The position numbers and the translations under genes are program-made. This document shows, one piece after another, positions 11,296 to 23,957 of a DNA stretch of 64,000 nucleotides. Origin of the DNA: Melastoma dodecandrum. Taxonomy: Eukaryota > Streptophyta > Magnoliopsida > Myrtales > Melastomataceae. Below the pieces are notes generated by a model. The model ran no database searches. It saw only the letters and a list, made by a program, of their open reading frames with translations, and was not told where the DNA came from. The DNA lies in contig JARUPY010000387.1 in NCBI GenBank assembly GCA_029817715.1, positions 2,666,001-2,730,000 on the forward strand, in the 5' to 3' direction. The stretch's first letter is position 1. Each line of letters begins with the position of its first letter.

Positions 11296-13837
11296 TGAAA
11301 GGATCGAAACAATTTGATTTATGCAAAAACATTGCATTTCCATTTATTGAATGAACATTCGTTACATACATGTGAGCTACAAGCTCAATTTTTCGAAAAC
11401 TAAATAAATCTTGTCCATTCATGATGCGCAGCCTAAGAACCCTTCTTAAACCTGCAAGGAACTAAAATCCATTTCATTTTAAAACCCCTCATACATCCAC
11501 AAGAAAGCACACGTTCCATACAAATTGTTCTAGAGCCATTTTTCCTTTTTCGAGACCTCATACGCCCTGTTCTTAAACCAATTCGGTTTTCACCTTAACC
11601 CAACAATTTCTCTTTGTTTCTACCATTTTCCACACCTTAACCAAGGTAGAAAGACACCATAAAAATCTCAGATTGAAACTCCAAATGCATCGTCCCATAA
11701 TTCATCATCTTTCCACATTCGTTTCCACCGAAAACTGTACTTTCTGGTCTCATTACTAAGCCTATTCGGCTTTAACCTTCTCCCATCAATTTCCATTCGT
11801 GTCTGCCATTTCCAACCTCTTAGATAAGATAGGAAGACACCCTTAAAATTTCGAAACCAAACTCCAAGTGCATTTTCCCTTAGGCTAGTGAAACCATGTA
11901 CCCGTCTATTCATCATTTCGGCCATTTTTCGTTTTCTGTACAACCCAATGATATACCAATTCGGCTTTGACCTTCCTCCGTTATTTTCCACTGATTTCTA
12001 CCACATTCCTACTCCCTTCCAAGGTGGGAATGTGGCCACAAATTTTCACATTATAACTCCTTTCCTACAGCCCCTCATTTGAACTCAAGTAACACTCATT
12101 AACCTTGCCCGTTTCAACCGAATGTCACCCCATTCGGTCTCACCTCCCATCCACCCCCGAGCATAACTTTTCCGTGCTTTTCTAGCACGAGGGACAGCCC
12201 TTCTAGGCTTCCATTCCGGCCTTACAACGCCGCATAATTTCCAGCCCTTAGCCGATTTGATTTCCATGGCCAAAGCCACGCGATTCCGCTCTTAGAGCGC
12301 GAGGTGGAGCGCAGCCACCACGGGGCTCGACGCTCCCCTATTCCATACCTTAACTTCACTCATTTCCAGCCCCTAAGGACCGCAATCATTCCCCTCAAGG
12401 CTCGCCCCAAGCGCAGCCTTTCGGTAAGCCAACAACCACACGCATACACATACTCAAACATAGAGGGGTTCGGGTGGCTCCCCTCCACCTTAGGGGTTCG
12501 GCCACCCTCTAACCCTCTCCAAACCATCTCCAAATCACAGCCCAACCACAGCCACGAATTTAAACAGCATGCACCACAACTAAGCTTAAAAGCGAAGGAG
12601 GGATGTAGGGGTTACCGGCCGGTTGCACCTCGACACAAGTCGGTGAGCTCCGCCCTTCGCCGGATCACCTCCGCTCGCGGGGGTTGCCTTTCCTTGGCCC
12701 TCAACCTTAGGCTTGACCGTCGCCTAACTCTCCTCTCTTGCGGATCCACCTTGGTGCTTCGAACCGCCTTCCTTTCCTCTTCTTCTTCCCCTTCGCCAAG
12801 CTCCCCTTCTTCCTTTTTCTTTCCAAGTCTTTTTGTGTGTGTATGTGTTATGTGTTATGTGGGGAAGGAGGACGAATTTCCACCCCTTCAAGAGGGGTTC
12901 ACCGCTTCATTTCCTTCATGAGGCCCCCTTCATCCTCTTCCATTAGCAACTAGGGACCAAATTACCATCATCATAATTTGGACTCCCATAATATAATAAT
13001 AATATATTTGGTTGACTAGTCAACTTGATCCCATGGCCACAACTCATCCTTGGAAGCTTTTGTCCATGTCATCAACGGTGGGTGTTGGTTCAATGACCAC
13101 ATAGGCGTCCCTCCTCGGATCCCCTCTGGGCCCCCTCTGGACCCCCTCTGAGCCCCCGTTGGGTCCCCTCTGGACCCCCTCTGGGCCCCCTCTGGACCCC
13201 CTCTGGACTCCCTCTGAGCCCCCGTTGGGTCCCCTCTGGACCCCCTCTGGACTCCCTCTGAGCCCCCCCTTGCTAACATCCGTATAATGTTCACGCATTG
13301 CCCACTCATCGCTCATGGGTCGCCCCCGGGATATATCTATGGTACGTCTGTCCGTTGCCCCTTGGGCGACACGGGCGCGTTCATCCTTCGCAAGGCAGTC
13401 GCCCCTTGGGCAATGCGAGGGTCGATCCTCCCTCGCCCCCTGGGCGATATGGGGGTCGATCCTATCCTCCCCTGTCTTCGCACTTGCCCGGGGTCGTCTT
13501 TCCATCGCCCCTTGGGCATGTTAGGGAGTCGATGGCTATCGCCCCCGGGGTCGGTGGCCGTTGACCCTTACCCGACCTACTCCGAACCTCCTTGTGTTCA
13601 ATCTAGGACGAACCTTAATATTATAACGCCCACTTCGGGCATTCGTCTTTCATCCTTTAACCCTTCGCGACAACCCCACTTTGATTCACATACCTTCATT
13701 TTTGGGCAGCCAAGGCATCCATCATTAATCCATCACATGTCTAAACATTCATACACAAGTCATTCTCATTTATCATCAAACTCATCACATATACATTGAT
13801 TTCATTATCTATTATCATAGAATTTCGGGTCATTACA
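11296..13837 (-). repeat. 3' LTR of the Ty3 element
   Basis: This is 2542 bp long and starts in element orientation with TGTAATGACCC at 13837, ending GATCCTTTCA at 11296. It is nearly identical to the right-hand copy. It contains a GC-rich tandem array (about 13115-13270), several GCCCCTTGGGC-type repeats (13350-13520), and no conserved gene. Spurious open frames of up to 205 codons are present in both copies. Confidence 0.92.
13115..13270. repeat. GC-rich tandem array inside the left LTR
   Basis: Degenerate copies of an 11-base unit, CTCTGGACCCC, alternate with variants ending CTCTGAGCCCC and CGTTGGGTCCCC. The homologous array in the right LTR (about 20567-20722) has a different arrangement, which shows that the array changes faster than the rest of the LTR. 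Confidence 0.8.
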
Positions 13838-13850
13838 TTCTTCCCCCCTT
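13838..13850 (-). other. Polypurine tract of the Ty3 element
   Basis: In element orientation the bases directly before the 3' LTR are AAGGGGGGAAGAA, the expected primer site for plus-strand DNA synthesis. Confidence 0.85.
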
Positions 13851-13876
13851 AAGGAATTTCGTCCCCGAAATTATTT

Positions 13877-16800
13877 TTACTCAAAAAGAGATGGATATAA
13901 CTCTTTCATACGTTCTTCTAGTTCCCAAGATTGATCTTCCATTCCATCTCCTTTCCATAACACCAAAACCAGTTGCGTTTTCTTCCCTCGAGTCGTTCGC
14001 TCCTTGTGCCCGATTACTCTTGCCGGTACCATGGTCACACTCAAATTCTCATTCACCGTTGTTGCGGTCGTTTCCACCCTTGTCTCCGGATCTGGCTCAT
14101 ACTTTCTTAACATGGACACATGAAAAACATCATGGCAATGCGACAACTCCGGAGGTATAGTTATTCGATACGCCATTTTCCCTACTCTTTCAATTATCTC
14201 ATACGGACCTATATACCTCGGACTCAACTTGTGAGCCTTGCCCATCCGGAACATTGACTTCATGGGGGAGAGCTTTAAAAATACTTTATCTCCGACTCCA
14301 AATTCCAAGGGTCTCCTTCGTTGATCCGCATAGCTTTTCTGTCGGCTTTGAGCCGTCCTCATTCTCTCTCGAACTATCGCAATTACTTCCGATGTTTCCT
14401 TGATAAGCTCCGGACCATCAAATACTTTCTCACCCGGTTCCATCCAACACAAAGGAGATCGACAACTCCTCCCTTATAAGGCCTCGAACGGGGCCATTCC
14501 AATGCTCGCATGATAGCTGTTGTTATACGTAAATTCAATCAATGGAAGGTGGTCTACCCAATTACCCTTCCATTCCAATACACATGCTCTCAACATATCT
14601 TCCAACGTTTGTATTGTCCGTTCCGTTTGCCCATCCGTTTGTGGATGAAAAGCTGTGCTCATCTGCAGCTTTGTGTCCAAAGCTCCTTGGAGACTTCTCC
14701 ACAATTTCGAGGTAAACCGTGGGTCTCTGTCTGAAGTAATAGTGTGAGGCACTCCATGATACCTTATCACTTCTCGTATATAAATTTTTGCCAAGGCATC
14801 AAGAGACCAATTTATCTGTATTGGTATGAAGTGGGCTGACTTCGTTAACCTATCCACCACCACCCATATCGAATCCATATTACGACCACCCTTGGGTAGG
14901 TTCGTCACAAAGTCCATTGCAATATCTTCCCACTTCCATTCGGGTACAGGCAGTGGTTCTAACAATCCCCCTGGCTTTCGATGTTCAATCTTTACCATCT
15001 GGCAAACGGTGCACCGGTTCACATATCTGGCAATATCTCTTTTCATCTTAGGCCACCAATAAAATTGTCTCAAGTTCCGGTACATTTTCGTTATTCCTGG
15101 ATGCACACCATATGCGGTCTTATGTGCCTCATCCAAAAGCTTTTTCTTTACTACAACATCTTCTGGAACACAAATCCTTCCTTGAAATTTTAGCAACCCA
15201 TCGGCCGCTAACTTGAACCGTTCATAAGGTGTCGTCCCAAGCCCTTCTCTTACAATCACCAAGTATTCATCACGAACTTGGGCGTCTCTAATCATTCCAA
15301 TCACTTCCGGTTCCACTTGCCCCCTGGCCACATATAGAGTTCCTTCTGAATCTTCCAATCGAATATTTAGATTGCCCATTTGTTCGATCATCTTTGATTC
15401 TTCTAAAATCAAACACATGAGAGCTATGTGTTTTCTACTCAATGCGTCCGCCACTACATTAGCCCTTCCAGGATGGTACACAATTGTACAATCATAATCC
15501 TTTAACAATTCCACCCATCGGCGTTGTCTCATGTTCAACTCTTGTTGAGTAAACAAATACTTTAAACTCTTATGATCCGTATAGATTTCAAATTTCTCTC
15601 CATACAAGTAGTGCCTCCACAACTTTAACACAAACACCACCGCAGCCAATTCCAAGTCATGTGTAGGGTAGTTTTCCTCATGCTTCCTTAATTGTCTTGA
15701 AGCATAGGCTACAACTTTTCCATGTTGCATTAACACTCCACCCAAGCCTTGTGCTGAAGCATCACAATATACTACAAAACCACCCGTTCCCGTTGGCAAT
15801 GTCAAAATCGGCGCACTAGTCAATCTCTTCTTCAATTCCTCAAAGCTTGTTTCACATTTGTCCGACCACTCGTATTTGACATCCTTCCTCAAGAGTTTCG
15901 TTATGGGAGTTACAATTTTCGAAAATCCTTCCACAAATCTTCGATAATAGCCCGCCAATCCCAAGAAACTTCGGACTTCCGACACACTCTTCGGGCGTGG
16001 CCACTCTTTTATCGCTTCAATCTTTGAAGGATCTACTTCCACTCCTATGGCCGATATCACGTGGCCAAGGAATGCTACTTTTTCAAGCCAAAATTCACAC
16101 TTACTCAATTTGGCATATAATTTGTTTTCCCTCAATGTTTTCAACACAATCTCTAAGTGTTCTTTATGTTCTTCCCAACTCTTGGAATACACGAGGATAT
16201 CATCTATGAACACCACCACGAAGTGATCCAAGTACGGTCTAAACACTTGATTCATTAATCCCATAAACACCGCTGGTGCATTTGTCAATCCAAACGGCAT
16301 TACTCTGAATTCATAATGCCCATAACGTGTCCTAAACGCGGTCTTAGGAATATCCTCTTCCCTCACACCAATCTGATAATATCCTGACCGAAGATCTATC
16401 TTCGAATACACAACTGATCCTTGTAATTGATCAAACAAGTCATCAATACGAGGTAGGGGATAGCGATTCTTAATCGTTCTTTGATTCAACAAACGATAGT
16501 CTATACATAATCTCATACTACCGTCTTTCTTTCTTACAAACAGTACAGGTGCGCCCCACGGGCTTACACTAGGACGTACATATTTCTTTTCTACAAGCTC
16601 TTGCAATTGTGCTTTCAATTCTTTTAACTCAACCAAACTCATTCGATATGGAGCACGCGAGATAGGAGCGGTCCCCGGAAGTAAGTCAATTTCAAACTCT
16701 ACATCTCTCTCCGGTGGTAATCCTGGCAGCTCTTCCGGAAATACATCCGCAAAGTCTCTTACCACTTCTATTTGCTCCAACCTCGGAATTTCAGCTTCTT

Positions 16801-18325
16801 TGTTCAGCACCAATGCAAGATACACTTCATGTCCTGTCCTCATCCACCTGTACATTCGTACTGCAGATACCATCAAAATTCGGCCGTATCCACCATGGCC
16901 TATGTACTCACGGGACTTCCCTTTCTCATCCGTGATCAAAAGTCGCTTCGATTCACAATCCACTTGAGCATGGCTCGAAGCCAACCAATCCATGCCCAAT
17001 ATCACATCAAAGTCACTTATCTGCAGCACAATGAGATCAATCACAAAACTCAATCCCGCAACTATCAACTCGCATGCATAACATGCTTCCTCTATTTCCA
17101 ATTCATTTCCCGAAGGCAACACCACACGCATCCGTTTCTCAAGTTTCTCAACCGGCCATTCATGCAATTCCACACACCTTTGTGCCACAAACGAATGCGT
17201 TGCACCAGTATCAAACAATGCATGTAGTAATTCACCTTGAAGTTGAACCGTACCTGAGATCACTCCTCGTGAGGCATTCGCCTCATCCTCAGTAAGCGCA
17301 TTCAGCCTAGCATTAACCACCGGTCCACTCACCGATCCTCTGGAGGCCGTCACTGTCGGACCAAGTCTCATGCCACCTCTTCCTCTGGGAGTACTCATGC
17401 CAGTCCTTCGGCTGCTCACCTCTCCATCGCTTTGAGGGCAATTCCTCCTCAAGTGACCCGGTTTCCCGCATTGGTAGCACAAGGGCTCATTGATTACACA
17501 TGAGAACCCAAAATGTTGTTTGTTGCACCGAGGACAAGTGGGAGGGCCGCTCATCCTTGAGCCATGGTTTCCCCCTCGGTTAAAGCTCCTCATAGGCATA
17601 GGAGGACGCGGAGGTCGTGACACAAATCCTCTCTGACCCGAGAAGGATCCACTCGGCCTAAACCTCTTAGGAGGAGGCATTCCGCCCTCCACCCTTCTCT
17701 TTGCCCTTTCGGCTTCCTCCACCTCCTTCACTGCCTTCCATGACATTTCCGCATTCTGAGCCCTCTTGTACACTTCCTCATAAGTAGTCAAACAAAGCGT
17801 AGACACTTGCATCCTAATATGGGGTTCCAACCCCAATTCGAATTTCCTCGCCCGACTCAACTCATCCATAACAGGTCCGTAGTGAGATAGAACCGTATAC
17901 CTTGTCTCATACTCATCTACCGACATATTTCCTTGGTTCAGTTGAGTAAACTCCAATGCCTTATCCGTCCGATACGAAAATGGCAAGTATTTGTCCAGGA
18001 ATGCCGTCTTGAACATTGTCCAAGCATCCCCACTTTGGCCCATCTTGGCACTCCCCTTACTTGCCTTCCACCAAGTTTCCGCTCCTCTTTGAAGTGAGTA
18101 TTCAGCTAGGCACAATTTCTCCTCGGGTGTACACACCAAGGAGTCGTAGATCTTCTCCACATCATTGATAAAATCTTCCGCCAACTCAGGCCCTTCGTCC
18201 CCCTTAAATTTTGGAGGATCCATCTTCCGATACTGCCCCATAAGGTATGCCTTCCTCTTCCCTGGAAGAGAATGTTCCACTTCGGTGAACTCACGTACCG
18301 CTATGGGCACTCCTTCATCCGTCAT
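13877..18325 (-). CDS. Ty3 gag-pol polyprotein with one in-frame stop
   Basis: A retrotransposon gag domain lies around residues 35-200. A CCHC knuckle ([14 protein letters not shown]) is near 282-295. A protease with [10 protein letters not shown] is near 370, and the reverse transcriptase has FIDDILVYS near 725. RNase H lies around 840-960, followed by the HPGI...CTVC integrase zinc domain and the integrase core. The frame is open from Met at 18325 to a TAA at 14474-14476, exactly where the family normally has Tyr in ALYGRRCRSPL. It then continues in the same frame to 13877 through the integrase C-terminus and a chromodomain-like tail with the segment [17 protein letters not shown]. Without the stop it would be about 1480 residues. 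One nonsense change therefore separates it from an intact polyprotein. Gag and pol share one frame. Confidence 0.93.
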
Positions 18326-18727
18326 TTCCCTATCAAATCACCATTCAAACATTTAGTCATACATCTCATTCATTCCAACTTAGGCACACATTTGCAGCCT
18401 CAATACACACATTTCAAATTCAATCAACCCCCTTTTTAGGTGTTCTTTTACGGCACCATGCCTTTAGCGCACAAAGCGCTTGTTTCCATCACCTCCCGTG
18501 ATGTTTAAACCTCAAACTTTCCAAACCAAACACCCACTCATGTGTTCTCATACACACATAATTTGGCAATTCCGAACCCCTTTCCATTCACTTTTTTCTC
18601 AATACCAACTCATCTGAATCAACTCCAAATCAATCCAAACAATTACATACGCATGCGCATGGCACAAAGTGCATTTTCAATGCAAAAATCAACTCAAATT
18701 CCACCCTTATCACTCCAAAACAATCCA
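18326..18727 (-). other. Untranslated leader of the Ty3 element
   Basis: About 400 bases between the primer binding site and the gag start, AT-rich on the plus strand with no conserved coding segment. It would hold the packaging and translation-leader functions. Confidence 0.6.
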
Positions 18728-18740
18728 GGCTCTGATACCA
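18728..18740 (-). other. Primer binding site, initiator Met-tRNA
   Basis: The minus strand reads TGGTATCAGAGCC two bases inside the 5' LTR, the standard plant retrotransposon PBS complementary to the 3' end of initiator methionine tRNA. Confidence 0.95.
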
Positions 18741-18742
18741 CT

Positions 18743-21296
18743 TGAAAGGATCGAAACAATTTGATTTATGCAAAAACATTGCATTTCCATTTATTGAATG
18801 AACATTCGTTACATACATGTGAGCTACAAGCTCAATTTTTCGAAAACTAAATAAATCTTGTCCATTCATGATGCGCAGCCTAAGAACCCTTCTTAAACCT
18901 GCAAGGAACTAAAATCCATTTCATTTTAAAACCCCTCATACATCCACAAGAAAGCACACGTTCCATACAAATTGTTCTAGAGCCATTTTTCCTTTTTCGA
19001 GACCTCATACGCCCTGTTCTTAAACCAATTCGGTTTTCACCTTAACCCAACAATTTCTCTTTGTTTCTACCATTTTCCACACCTTAACCAAGGTAGAAAG
19101 ACACCATAAAAATCTCAGATTGAAACTCCAAATGCATCGTCCCATAATTCATCATCTTTCCACATTCGTTTCCACCGAAAACTGTACTTTCTGGTCTCAT
19201 TACTAAGCCTATTCGGCTTTAACCTTCTCCCATCAATTTCCATTCGTGTCTGCCATTTCCAACCTCTTAGATAAGATAGGAAGACACCCTTAAAATTTCG
19301 AAACCAAACTCCAAGTGCATTTTCCCTTAGGCTAGTGAAACCATGTACCCGTCTATTCATCATTTCGGCCATTTTTCGTTTTCTGTACATCCCAATGATA
19401 TACCAATTCGGCTTTGACCTTCCTCCGTTATTTTCCACTGATTTCTACCACATTCCTACTCCCTTCCAAGGTGGGAATGTGGCCACAAATTTTCACATTA
19501 TAACTCCTTTCCTACAGCCCCTCATTTGAACTCAAGTAACACTCATTAACCTTGCCCGTTTCAACCGAATGTCACCCCATTCGGTCTCACCTCCCATCCA
19601 CCCCCGAGCATAACTTTTCCGTGCTTTTCTAGCACGAGGGACAGCCCTTCTAGGCTTCCATTCCGGCCTTACAACGCCGCATAATTTCCAGCCCTTAGCC
19701 GATTTGATTTCCATGGCCAAAGCCACGCGATTCCGCTCTTAGAGCGCGAGGTGGAGCGCAGCCACCACGGGGCTCGACGCTCCCCTATTCCATACCTTAA
19801 CTTCACTCATTTCCAGCCCCTAAGGACCGCAATCATTCCCCTCAAGGCTCGCCCCAAGCGCAGCCTTTCGGTAAGCCAACAACCACACGCATACACATAC
19901 TCAAACATAGAGGGGTTCGGGTGGCTCCCCTCCACCTTAGGGGTTCGGCCACCCTCTAACCCTCTCCAAACCATCTCCAAATCACAGCCCAACCACAGCC
20001 ACGAATTTAAACAGCATGCACCACAACTAAGCTTAAAAGCGAAGGAGGGATGTAGGGGTTACCGGCCGGTTGCACCTCGACACAAGTCGGTGAGCTCCGC
20101 CCTTCGCCGGATCACCTCCGCTCGCGGGGGTTGCCTTTCCTTGGCCCTCAACCTTAGGCTTGACCGTCGCCTAACTCTCCTCTCTTGCGGATCCACCTTG
20201 GTGCTTCGAACCGCCTTCCTTTCCTCTTCTTCTTCCCCTTCGCCAAGCTCCCCTTCTTCCTTTTTCTTTCCAAGTCTTTTTGTGTGTGTATGTGTTATGT
20301 GTTATGTGGGGAAGGAGGACGAATTTCCACCCCTTCAAGAGGGGTTCACCGCTTCATTTCCTTCATGAGGCCCCCTTCATCCTCTTCCATTAGCAACTAG
20401 GGACCAAATTACCATCATCATAATTTGGACTCCCATAATATAATAATAATATATTTGGTTGACTAGTCAACTTGATCCCATGGCCACAACTCATCCTTGG
20501 AAGCTTTTGTCCATGTCATCAACGGTGGGTGTTGGTTCAATGACCACATAGGCGTCCCTCCTCGGATCCCCTCTAGGCCCCCTCTGGACCCCCTCTGAGC
20601 CCCCGTTGGGTCCCCTCTGGACCCCCTCTGGACCCCCGTTGGGTCCCCTCTGGACCCCCTCTGGACTCCCTCCGAGCCCCCGTTGGGTCCCCTCTGGACC
20701 CCCTCTGGACTCCCTCTGAGCCCCCCCTTGCTAACATCCGTATAATGTTCACGCATTGCCCACTCATCGCTCATGGGTCGCCCCCCGGGATATATCTATG
20801 GTACGTCTGTCCGTTGCCCCTTGGGCGACACGGGCGCGTTCATCCTTCGCAAGGCAGTCGCCCCTTGGGCAATGCGAGGGTCGATCCTCCCTCGCCCCCT
20901 GGGCGATATGGGGGTCGATCCTATCCTCCCCTGTCTTCGCACTTGCCCGGGGTCGTCTTTCCATCGCCCCTTGGGCATGTTAGGGAGTCGATGGCTATCG
21001 CCCCCGGGGTCGGTGGCCGTTGACCCTTACCCGACCTACTCCGAACCTCCTTGTGTTCAATCTAGGACGAACCTTAATATTATAACGCCCACTTCGGGCA
21101 TTCGTCTTTCATCCTTTAACCCTTCGCGACAACTCCACTTTGATTCACATACCTTCATTTTTGGGCCGCCAAGGCATCCATCATTAATCCATCACATGTC
21201 TAAACATTCATACACAAGTCATTCTCATTTATCATCAAACTCATCACATATACATTGATTTCATTATCTATTATCATAGAATTTCGGGTCATTACA
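18743..21296 (-). repeat. 5' LTR of the Ty3 element
   Basis: This is 2554 bp and supplies the promoter for the minus-strand transcript. It has the same structure as the left copy. Visible differences include one base near 19388, an extra C near 20784, a different array copy arrangement at about 20567-20722, and substitutions near 21134 and 21167. Confidence 0.92.
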
Positions 21297-21657
21297 GGGG
21301 GGGTTCCCTTTTCAGCCCCTGCAATAATTCGTATTTTCCCTCTTCCTCTCTTTTCCTACCATCCATTCATTGTGTGTTAGACTTAGAATACACCAACTGT
21401 TGGCCTACTTTTCCCACCAAAATAAAATTTTTAAAATTAAAAAAAAAAAAAAAAACTCTGAAAGTTCTGTACCCCCGAATTAGCGTGGCTTGTTGCGGTC
21501 CTGATGAGACATTCGGCCCAATAACCGAAGCCCGAAATGAGCTTCGGCCCATATTATTGGGCCGGGATTCCTTTTTTGTAGACCCAACTTTAAGGTAAAG
21601 AGCCCAATGAGAGAAGATCGCCGGAATATGGGAATCGTTATTGGTATTAGTAAAAAA
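21297..21657. other. Short spacer between the Ty3 element and the PAN/lectin gene
   Basis: Begins with the GGGGG target duplication. It includes a poly-A tract near 21440-21455 and would carry the 3' UTR of the minus-strand gene. Nothing else is recognised. Confidence 0.5.
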
Positions 21658-23196
21658 TCAAGTGTCATTAGTACCCAACAACCCCAATCTCCTCTTGAAC
21701 AAGTAATACCAACCAATTCCACCGACCACGACCAACATGATCAAGCCATCCACGACCCCGACAAGTACCAAACCCCAACTCTTCAACCCCGACTTCCCAT
21801 GTCCCCCACCGATAGTCCCTTTCCTAACCTTCACGAAATAACTCGACCCATTACCATCACCTTCACCATCATCCCCGCCCACTTGTTTGACACCCACGAC
21901 AATCCCATAATGATGGCATTCCCCTCTTACAAACAACGTCGCCACACAGCCGCAGTCCCCTTGGCACCACTCCCTGCATTCGTCCTTGCTCAGGTTATCC
22001 CTCTTGTTCCCGTCCTTGATCACGCTGGTTACCCCCTTGATCGCCACCATCTCTGCTGCGTCCTCTCCGTCGCAGAACCCGTCCGTCGTTGCCGCCTCGT
22101 TGTTGCAGCCATGGTCGCGGATGCAGGAGCAAGAATCCGCGAATGTGCATATCCCGTAGGGCTTGCATGCCGTTGGAAGGTCACACGTCTTGTTAAGGGC
22201 TTGGAAATGTGCCTCGAATTTCGAAACCCCCGCCGAATAATAAAACAGGCCGAGGTTTCCTGTGCGGTTATTGAGGGACATGAAGCGGGGGGAGACGGCA
22301 GGGTCGGTCCCAATGGAGAGGTTAACGCTAGGGTTAGGACTGATCTGAGCAATTTTTCGGCCGTAATAGTTGAACAACACGAGGCCCTTGGAGCCAAGCT
22401 CGACGAAGGTTATGTTCCTGTCCTTGGTTGGCCTGAATTCCCAGTAGGAGTATTTCAGCTTGCCGGAGTTGAGGTAGAGGGCGATCTTGTCTTCCTGTAT
22501 TTCGAAGGAGTAGTGGAGGGATGAGGAGTCGCCCGGGAAGGACGTCAACCGAGTTGCGACGTTGAGCCTTTGTCCGTGGAGCATAACGTCGGTTGGGAAA
22601 TTGAAACTCTGCCATTTGATGTCGTCCCACTCGTCGACCAACACCAGGTTGCCCGTCCTCAGTATCTGCAACCTCTGCATTGCATTTCGAGAAAATTACG
22701 ATGTCGAGGACATGAGTTGAGACGACGAAGACCAAGACCGGTCAACGCTTAGTACCTCCACACCCTGTCCGCTAGTCCCAGTCCGCCAGCCGACTCGATC
22801 CCCGGGGCCCCTCAGCTGCAAATCTCCGCCCGCAGTCAGCTCGAGCAAGCATGTATTCACGACCTCGAACCGTGAATAATGCCCAGAATCCCACACCTTG
22901 ACGTCCCCAAGGAAAACTTGCAACGAACAGGAGTAAGCAAAACTCCCGTTCACGCGGACATAGTCCTCGACGCTCAACGCGACCCTGAAACCTGGCAAAG
23001 CGTACAGGGACAGGGCCGCGTTGGTCTCCATCAAATAAGCCCTCCCGACGAATCCAGCAATCCGCTCCAGGGGAACCGCCAGGGTGACTCGGTAACCGCC
23101 TCGGACGTCCGAATCGGACATCACGTGGAATAATACGACGACGAACAACATCTGTAGGAAGAAGACGAGGTCGCGACAGCGCAACGACTTCTTCAT
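21658..23196 (-). CDS. Kinase-less bulb-lectin/PAN-domain membrane protein
   Basis: Two exons: 23196-22756 and 22674-21658, with an 81-bp intron and phase-0 join VE|RLQ. The predicted length is 485 residues. MKKSLRCRDLVFFLQMLFVV is a signal peptide, so the start was placed here rather than at upstream in-frame Mets. A bulb-type lectin domain covers roughly residues 35-190 (ILRTGNLVLVDEW is the family signature). A cysteine-rich epidermal-growth-like and PAN/apple region follows (about 310-420). A single membrane segment (WGLVLVGVVDGLIMLVVVGG) and a short KRR-containing tail end the protein. It resembles S-domain receptor kinases without the kinase, as in the Arabidopsis PAN-domain protein At5g03700, with a matching length. 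A plasma-membrane cell-wall or carbohydrate sensor is inferred. The reading frame is intact. Confidence 0.88.
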
Positions 23197-23957
23197 CCGC
23201 GAGATGAAATTCTTCCCATTAGAAAAAGTAAAAAAATAAAAAAATAAAATTAATATTTTCCTTTTTTTTTGTGTTCCCCTTGGAATGTGAAAATGAGAAG
23301 AGATCATTGGGGGGGTGGGGAGAAAGAGAAGGGAATTAACTTGGGTGGTGGTGGTGGTGGTGACATGAGTAGTAAAGTAGTAGGAGTAGGAGTACACCAT
23401 AAGCAAAAATAATTTCGCCCACTTCCGAAAAGGACACGACAGGAATTGTATATTAACATATGATTATTGTACAGTTTTAATAAATCAACCACGTAAAAAT
23501 GTTAATTGGAACAGGCTGGCCATGTTTGTTAAACAACATCATCGATTTGAGTAAAAGATAAAGGTCAAAGATTTTAGTAGTATTTCCACGATTATAAAAA
23601 ATTGGGCGGTTTCCTTTTTCTATTTTTCTTTCTCTTGGCATGCGCGCGGAGGGGCAGAATGATTGTTTGGAAGGGAAGGGTGGTGGGGTTGTGCTGCTGG
23701 CCACGTTTGCCCATCATTGTTTATCTTTTTCTTGTGAAATCAAGATAATTAGTAAGCCCGTCCCCCCTTCTTTCTTTCTCTCTCTTACCAGATATTTTAA
23801 TGACGACGACGTCAGACATACGTCCGCGTGACGTTAGTCGTGAGCTACGATGTTTTTGGGCTTCGTTGGACGGAGCCCCTGGGGTTGTAGATGTGGATCG
23901 GGCCCGTCACGAGCTCGATCCAATAAATAGCAATTTTCTAGATTATGAGTTTATTGA
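23197..23957. other. Upstream region of the PAN/lectin gene
   Basis: Contains a CACCACC microsatellite (plus-strand GGTGGTGGT, about 23344-23362) and AT-rich tracts. It is likely to hold the promoter and 5' UTR of the minus-strand gene. No further gene is seen. Confidence 0.5.

Larger units (their letters stand above)
11296..21296 (-). mobile_element. Complete Ty3/gypsy LTR retrotransposon, chromovirus (Tekay/Del-like)
   Basis: A 10.0 kb element on the minus strand. Two near-identical LTRs (11296-13837 and 18743-21296) both run TG...CA on each strand. The five bases on each outer side are GGGGG, a plausible 5-bp target duplication made in a poly-G tract. A PBS complementary to initiator Met-tRNA lies inside the right (5') LTR. 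A polypurine tract lies inside the left (3') LTR. The single long gag-pol frame occupies 18325-13877. The order gag, protease, reverse transcriptase, RNase H, integrase, chromodomain-like tail marks a chromovirus; the clade is inferred from general sequence character. LTRs differ by a handful of substitutions and array changes, so the insertion is recent. Confidence 0.93.

Noticed and set aside
12304..12921. 205-codon open frame, repeated at 19751-20368
   Set aside because: Identical in both LTRs, low complexity at the end, no domain; it is an accident of GC-rich LTR sequence.
13044..13505. Gly/Arg-rich repetitive open frame in the LTR
   Set aside because: It is a translation of the GC-rich tandem array and shifts with array copy number.
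21607..22524. 305-codon open frame on the plus strand
   Set aside because: Lies entirely antisense to the well-supported PAN/lectin exon.
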